A stretch of DNA of 64,000 nucleotides, taken from assembly GCA_941918925.1 (NCBI GenBank), contig OW799237.1:69681626-69745625 (forward strand), written 5' to 3'. Every line of letters begins with the position of its first letter. The first letter of the stretch is position 1. Both the position numbers and the translations under genes were made by a program. The stretch is from Phyto melanocephala (taxonomy: Eukaryota; Arthropoda; Insecta; Diptera; Rhinophoridae). The notes beneath the pieces were generated by a model. It saw only the letters and a program-made list of their open reading frames with translations. It was not told where the DNA came from and ran no database searches. Below are positions 58,149 to 64,000 of the stretch, piece by piece.

Positions 58149-58826
58149 AAAAAAAAAATTTAAAAATTTACAAAATTTGATGAATGATTTTGAAATTTTG
58201 CAACCATTGCTTTTTGGCCAAAGGCTTTGTACTAACGGAAAATAAATGTGACACGCCCACTTTTACGGCTACCTCCCATATAACGTTTTACCTGAAATTC
58301 ATATAATTTCTCTATTTATGAAGATTTTGGAATAATAAAGGACTATATTGAAACACCTAAGTTATACTCATTCATATGATTTCTTTATTAATAAAGATTT
58401 TGGAATAATAAAGGACTATATTGAAACACCTAAGTTGTACTCATTAGCAAGAACAACTTTGACACGCCTACTATAACGCCCACTTTTCACGTTATCTACT
58501 GTTAATGAAATTTAAAAGCTTATAAAACCGAAGAAATTAGAGGTATGATGATGAAGTTTGCTACATATATCCCTATAATCAATGTAATTGTTGTGCTAAA
58601 AAGTTTAAGTGACACCCCCACTTGAACGCCTACTTCCCATATAACGGTTTATCTTAAATTCATCTAATTTCTCTATTGACAAAGTTTTTGGGAAAATAAA
58701 TAACTATATTGAAATATCTAAGTTGTATTTATTAGCAGAAACTTTATTGACACGCCTACTTTAACGCCCACTTTCATTGAAAGACTACATTTACAAAAGC
58801 TTTTTAGTAGCATATCGAAGTTATTA

Positions 58827-59434
58827 AGGGTGGTTAAATTTTATGTTGAATTTAAATAAAACACAAATTATTTAGGATATTATTATTATTTCTTTTTGTA
58901 ATTATAATATTTGTATGGTTCAATTATGTATTTAACAAAATATCGGCCAAATGGCCCCGCCATCCTTGGCGCCACTCCTCTATCTGATGGTCCAAATTAT
59001 CAATGACAATGTTGATGCTCAATTGTTGGGCATGTTGATGAGTCGAGGTTGACTGCTCTTTTGCCACACTATCGCAAAAAACAGCAATGGTTCCCATTCA
59101 ACGAACTAAGATGGCACTTAGAGATTTTCTAACATTTTATACAGACCTGTTTTGCAGAAATTCAAATATTTTTTACAATTCTTCCGATTGTGGACGAGTT
59201 TGAACGATTATGTTGATCAAAAGAATTACGAAGTGCACAAAATGCATTTTGATTTTAACGCCCATTTTAATAAAAAACCTGAATAACTTTAAAGCGTTGC
59301 TCATTTGCGTATCTATCCACGGATCAAATTGAGTAAGTTTGAGATTGAGAAATGTCAAATGAAATGCAGAAAACTAATTTAAAGACTAGGTGTAGTTCAC
59401 CTTCAACATGGGCCCTTAAAATTTAACCACCCTC
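58827..59434 (-). mobile_element. Mariner derivative inside C-type DINE copy 2
   Basis: The ends AGGGTGGTTAAATTTTATG and (inverted) GAGGGTGGTTAAATTTTAAG are flanked by TA. It is longer than the 6048 copy and retains more transposase-derived sequence, including the helix-turn-helix region on the minus strand near 59280-59195 and TATCGGCCAAATGG near 58943. Confidence 0.7.
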
Positions 59435-59658
59435 TACAAAGAAAGTGATACATATTTTATTATAAAGAGGTTTTTCCATAGCGATTAACAAAATAATAAA
59501 TATTGTCTTTAAATGTACACAAAATTGGTGGTGGGTATAAAAGATTCGGGACAGCCGAATATAGTGCTCTTACTTGTTCTTTTTTACTGCTGAAATAATA
59601 AGCAGTACAGAAGACGTTTTGTTTTGCTAAAGTATGCAATCAATCTAAAGCCTATAAT

Positions 59659-59970
59659 TATAATACACGGCATGTTTTTTACATCTGATTTTAAAATTTG
59701 TGAGACATATGTAAATCTACATGCCTGTCAAAATTGTACTTTTACAGGCAACCGTCGCTGGTTGCTTTGCATCAGCAGAGATTATTGCCAACGGCTGATG
59801 TCAAATGTTTGGACAGAACAAAATAGGACGCACTCTAATTGAAATTTTGTCAGATGTCTCAACACATGTTTTATACAGAAGTTATGTTTTAAAGGTAACA
59901 CACGACATGTTCGTATTTATCAATGTGCGATTTGCCAAGTCAGATGTAAAAAACATGCCGTGTATTAGCT
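59659..59970. mobile_element. MITE, CTAATACACGGCATG family, copy 2
   Basis: TAATACACGGCATGTTTTTT and its inverted counterpart AAAAAACATGCCGTGTATTA form the ends. The interior matches 3237-3497 (TGTGAGACATATGTAAATCT; GCACTCTAATTGAAATTTTG) plus a 60-bp segment absent from the first copy. It is non-coding and lies 80 bp after C-type DINE copy 2. Confidence 0.75.
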
Positions 59971-60779
59971 TCTTAATCAGTTCCATATAGGTGAAAAGGA
60001 ACCGAATGATATCTGCACTGCTTAAAAAAATCAAGCAAATTTAACGGTTGTTATTACGCAAAAAGCTTTTACTTAAGAAATCAACCTTTTTAAACGAGAG
60101 AAAGTGTAGTCACCGTTTTTTTGATTTATGGAGACTTTTCGATAACAGCCATTGTTGCCAGAACGGTGACTTTCTGTTTATTTTAAATTAAAACGTGTAA
60201 CCATTCAGTTTTTTTAAACTGCGTCTAGTTACTTTTCTAATTGCAATATTTTTTTGTAAATGAAGTTTTTTAACTTTTAATTGTATACTGATTTATCGAT
60301 ATATTTAAAGGAAAACCTTATGACCCTTTTATTTTTAAGTAATTTACTATAAATTGATGGCTACAATATATGCATTCGTTTGAGCCGTTTTCTTTAAAAA
60401 TAGTGTATCTCCGTCTTAAAATTTATGGAAATATTTAAGAAATTAGAGTGGTTTGAAAATTTAAGTTCATATGTTAAAACGCCTACCTAACCTAACTTAA
60501 AACGCCTATTTAAGTTTAAGCATGATTATACTTTTGATGATCTATTATCGTGCATCACTTTTAAAATCGTTGAAATCATACACGGATGAAATATTTAATA
60601 TAAGATTTCAATTGAAACCAATAAAAACTTATCACATATCGGCAGTTCGAGGTGACAACAATTTGAACAGATATTTTTTAAATAAATCAAGTTTTTGAAA
60701 GCACACAATAAACTTTTGGATACTATTGTGACACAAAATTGAATGCCGTAGCTTGGAAAATTAGTCTAGAGAAAAATTA
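59971..60779. other. No gene seen
   Basis: A weak inverted pair, AGAAAGTGTAGTCACCGTT near 60099 and AACGGTGACTTTCTG near 60161, is the only structure noted. No exon or element boundaries were recognised. Confidence 0.4.
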
Positions 60780-61045
60780 GAACATTTTTTCGAAACTAAC
60801 TGGGATATAAGTAAAAAAACACATTTGCTTCCTTCAAGACAATTGACTGATTTATTTTAGTAAATAACTTCTTGGGAAAATTCAAAACCTAAGACGGCAT
60901 CCGAAACAAAATTTCGGATATATGGTTTCATATGTAGTAATTTCAAATTTATCCCTTTCAACTCCCTCAGTATGGGCAACAAATAAAAGGGCTTGGCAAA
61001 CAGATTATTTTTAACCATGTAAAAATTCGAAGATATCATCCCACA
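60780..61045 (+). mobile_element. DINE-like D-type body fragment
   Basis: It matches D copies through CGAAACTAACTGGGATATAA, ATCCGAAACAAAATTTCGG, CAGTATGGGCAACAAATAAA and AGGGCTTGGCAAACAG. No termini. Confidence 0.5.
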
Positions 61046-61460
61046 AAAATTGCAGATAATGGAAATCGCTACAAGGAGAGAACTTATGATTATGATTATG
61101 TGGCGAAAATTTATGATTTATCTGTAGAGAATATGTTGTTTCAACAGGATGGTGCCACCTACAACACATCATGACAATAATTAGATCTTTTTAAAAAGGT
61201 TCAAAAATCGCATAATTTCTCGTAGAGGATAAATTAATTGGCCACCAAAAATCGTGCTATATAACACTCCTAGACTTTTTTTGGGTTTTTTTTTAAATCG
61301 AAAGTGTGCAGAAATAGTGTCACAACAGTTCAAGGGTCTAAAGACAAGATAACCGATCAGATATCAACCCTTGACAACAGTTTGTTGAAAAACATGATTG
61401 AGAATTTCGGTAAAAGCTTGGGAGCCTGTTAAGCTTTTTGCGGGGTCACTTGACCGACAT
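61046..61460 (+). pseudogene. Mariner-type transposase fragment with intact FQQDGAT
   Basis: The plus strand reads NGNRYKERTYDYDYVAKIYD and then LSVENMLFQQDGATYNTS, so the second catalytic Asp (codon 61148-61150) is kept. Broken frames continue with INWPPKIV and, further on, SKVCRNSVTTVQGSKDKITD and NMIENFGKSL. The N-terminal half is absent, with a D-type DINE fragment abutting on the left and another DINE following at 61471. Dead fragment. Confidence 0.7.
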
Positions 61461-61470
61461 AGCTTTTTAT

Positions 61471-62250
61471 TATACCCTTCACCTCTGGTGCCTTATTGTA
61501 TATACATAGCTTTGTCATAAAGTACATATATATTTTCTGAAAGCCTATGACTAGGAGAGTCGATTAAGTCATGCCCGTCTGTCCGTGTGTTGGTTTGAAA
61601 TCAACTTTTAGAAGCCCCCACATGTTATCCAGATATGTATGTGAAAGCAATCTTTTTTCAATATGCGGGAATGAATCGCTATAACTTTCTGAGACAGGAA
61701 CAAACAAACTTGACTGCCTCTGTTTTTTCCCATAGTTTAAAAAAAAAAATTAAAGTTTTTCAGCGCTAGATTTAGTTGCAGGTACATTTGTTACTATTTG
61801 TAGATACGATATGCGATATGTAGATACGAGATATTCTTATTAGATACATACATTACTAACCGACAAAGTTATAGGCAAAAATAATTTTGAAAAATATTTT
61901 TTTTATAAATATGTCAAATTTTTAAAGTTTCTAATTAATTTTTGGACATGTTAAAGACATCAGAATACAAACCGCAGTTAGTGATAAGAAAAAATGATAA
62001 ATTGTTTTTAAACTAACTGAGAAATAAGCAAGAGCCTCGGTGTTTTTCTACAATTTAAAAATACAAAAATCGAAAAATGATGTGAGTATCAAAAAAAAAA
62101 ATTAAAATTAATTTATTAATTTGCAAATCTAGTAATCGAAAATGAACCCACTTCAATAATAAAATAACAAAACATGTACACCTACGTACATAATGGTGTA
62201 CATTATTATAAGATTCGGTATGGCCGAATATATAATATTCTTACTTTTTT
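61471..62250 (+). mobile_element. DINE-like element, subfamily D
   Basis: It starts TATACCCTTCACCTCTGGTG, has CATAAAGTACATATATATTT and CATGCCCGTCTGTCCGTGTG, and ends TTATAAGATTCGGTATGGCC, GAATATATAATATTCTTACT. The 3' hairpin TTCGG-TATGG-CCGAA is readable. The body is shorter than in the 10535 copy. Confidence 0.7.
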
Positions 62251-62317
62251 TTAAAAAATAAAAATATATATATATATGATTTCCTTAACCATATCTTTTC
62301 CGTATTCATAAAAAGGC

Positions 62318-62690
62318 TTTAAAGTAGTATACATTAGCGCCCACCTCCTATATAACGATTTTTCTTAAATACATATAATTTTTCTATGGACAAAGATTAT
62401 AGATGCAAAAAAGGGAATCTGTATTGCAATATCGTATTTGAATTCATTAGCAGAAATTATTTAAAAATGCCTACCTTAACTTCCACTTCTCAAATATTGT
62501 AAAAATACTTAGGTCTGATTTTGAGACTTAATATAGAAAAATCAATTAATATAAAATTGGACTTAAGCAAAGAAAGTAGTTCTACATATTCTGGTGCAAG
62601 GAAATTATTCTATAGTGATTAGAGTTTTTAACAAAAAAAATAAATTTTTTCATAAAAATGTACTACACAAAATCGGTGGTGTTAATTTTA
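62318..62690 (+). mobile_element. DINE-like C-type fragment without the mariner insert
   Basis: It matches the 3' half of the C copies: GCGCCCACCTCCTATATAAC, TTCTATGGACAAAGATTATA, ATTCATTAGCAGAAATTAT, AATTATTCTATAGTGATTAG and the terminal CAAAATCGGTGGTG. At the place where copies 1 and 2 carry a mariner derivative I see only about 80 bp of unrelated or diverged sequence. Confidence 0.5.
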
Positions 62691-63373
62691 AAGTTTTTTT
62701 TTTTAAGTTTTAATTTTGAAGAATAATTTAAAAAAGTGTATATTTGCTGACACTAGTCGAGCTAGGGTTTCATCGTCAGCACTCGTTAATCGAGGAATAA
62801 GTGTTGAATGTAAATATCATCAATTAACTTTTTTTTTTAATCAAAGGATGGTTTTTTTATTTTCCGAATTTTACTATTCTACATGGCTACATTTTATATA
62901 AAAAATGCAATTTCTGTGTAGAAATTGTAAATAATTTTGATAATTTTTTTTTAATTCGGCTTAACTGTGATAATGTTTTCAGTTATATTGAGGGTGGTAG
63001 ATATAATGTGTTTTTACACTTATGAATTTGAATTAACTGTAATAGAAAAGCTTTTATTGAAGACAACAACCTATTGTAATGAAAAAGCTTTTTGTTATCC
63101 ATGTGGAGACTTCAAAGTATGTAATAAATACTGTTCTTAATTAAATTTTGGTATACTTATGTTTTATTTTAACTTGACTTCAATTTGAGAAAATCTAAAA
63201 ATTGATTAATTTTATTTTTTAGGTAATTCTCAATCTTAGTTCGCTCGTTTGTATGTTTGTTTATTTAAGTAAACCTTAAGCTCTTATGACACTTCCTTTT
63301 TTTCTCTGGTTTTTTAATCTAAGATTGAAAAAGAGAAAAAAGGAATGTAACAAGATAAAAACTTGTCCATTTT
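62691..63373. other. No gene seen
   Basis: AT-rich non-coding sequence. A short frame at 62716-62901 has no motif. Confidence 0.4.
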
Positions 63374-64000
63374 TATACCCTTCACACAGTGAAAAAGGGT
63401 ATATATAGGTTTGTCATTCCGTGTGAAATTTCTACAATTTTCATTTCCGACCCCATAAAGTATATATTTTCTGAAAGCTTATGAATAGGGGAGTCGATTA
63501 AGCTCTGTCAGTCTGTCCGTCTGTCCGTGTGTATGTTGAAATCAACTTTTTGAAGCCCCCGGACATAGGTTGGACCCGGGTAAGCTATTAAAATATCAGA
63601 AATATTCGGGAGTAGATCGGTATTGAAAATCAGAAACATCGGTACATAAACAACTGAGATATAACCAAAAACCCACGACCACCTCGATTTTTTTTTCACA
63701 AAAACAACATTACAACAACAACATACATACATACAAACGTGTATACTGGTTAGAGAAAACGTGGCATCGAATCCCAGCTGAGCCAAAAAAAATTTTTTTT
63801 TAATTTTTTTTTAAATTTTTTTTTAATTTTTTTTTTGTATTTTTTTTTTATTTTTTATTTAATATATTATTTATATTATTATTATTTTTTTTTATTTTTT
63901 TTGTTTTATATATATTATATACATAATAATTTTTTTTTTTGAATTTTTTTTAAAATTTTTTTTTAAATTTTTTTTTAAATTTTTTTAAATTTTTTTTTTT
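63374..64000 (+). mobile_element. DINE-like element, subfamily A, cut by the window end
   Basis: It is nearly identical in layout to 2204-3058: TATACCCTTCACACAGTG start, GACCCCATAAAGTATATAT, GTCAGTCTGTCCGTCTGTCC, CGTGGCATCGAATCCCAGC and the T-rich core, where the window stops. The 3' hairpin lies beyond the window. Confidence 0.8.

Larger units (their letters stand above)
57059..59578 (+). mobile_element. DINE-like element, subfamily C, copy 2 (composite, with nested A-type DINE)
   Basis: It starts TATACTCGCCACTAAAAACA and ends GGTGGTGGGTATAAAAGATT, CGGGACAGCCGAATATAGTG and TTACTTGTT, with the 3' hairpin intact. It is colinear with 4374-6505. It is interrupted at 57486-58148 by a minus-strand A-type DINE, and carries a mariner derivative at 58827-59434 at the same position as copy 1. 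A local duplication of the AGATTTTGGAATAATAAAGG block occurs at about 58320 and 58387. Confidence 0.75.

Noticed and set aside
60099..60176. GTCACCGTT / AACGGTGAC inverted pair
   Set aside because: Too short and imperfect to define an element; noted only in the region description.
63508..63786. Minus-strand open frame of 92 codons, with a near-identical plus-strand relative at 38758
   Set aside because: Both are chance frames through A-type DINE sequence; similarity reflects the repeat, not a protein.

Overview
The window is AT-rich nuclear DNA of a higher fly. The evidence is (i) a gene whose exons match insect NKAIN, the Na,K-ATPase beta-subunit interacting protein, including the long fly-type C-terminal extension, and (ii) many copies of a dipteran rolling-circle repeat carrying the GACCCCATAAAGTATATAT block followed by GTCCGTCTGTCC, as in Drosophila DINE-1/INE-1. 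A calyptrate fly (blowfly or house-fly relative) is my best guess; the sequence does not settle the species.

Only one gene is well supported. NKAIN runs left to right across most of the window. The first coding exon (first membrane segment) was not found and probably lies upstream. Four short constant exons follow at 22228-22365, 24972-25052, 27014-27211 and 27281-27341; they encode membrane segments 2-4 and the extracellular loop. The last constant exon ends one base into a codon. Two large downstream exons, 41926-44225 and 53623-54956, both have acceptors in the matching phase and both end in a stop codon. They read as alternative terminal exons giving two proteins with the same membrane core but unrelated long, low-complexity cytoplasmic tails (about 766 and 444 residues).

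Nearly everything else is intron or flank filled with transposon relics. These include seven mariner/Tc1-type transposase relics (1-1045, 25486-26876, 29200-30330, 33316-33845, 33850-34720, 46115-47549, 61046-61460) and four internally deleted mariner derivatives (6048, 22880, 37282, 58827). LINE fragments with an RNase H tail lie at 8112, 9787 and 19896, and an RTE-clade LINE 3' end at 30770. There are three non-autonomous Helitrons (13892, 21509, 32119) and many DINE-like elements in three subfamilies, called A, C and D here. There are also two copies of a tRNA-related SINE with a (CTAC)n tail (15060, 40281), a CACTA-like foldback element (14401) and several hAT-like or unclassified MITEs.

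Nesting gives a relative chronology. A SINE with a perfect 12-bp target duplication sits in a CACTA-like element, which sits in a D-type DINE. An A-type DINE sits in a C-type DINE. A MITE splits a mariner transposase. A TIR element hosts another A-type DINE. Both long C-type DINE copies carry a mariner derivative at the same internal site, so the composite was probably amplified as a unit.

No tRNA gene, rRNA gene, CRISPR array or bacterial-type operon is present. All boundaries were read by eye. Family names rest on motifs, terminal repeats and target duplications, not on database searches.
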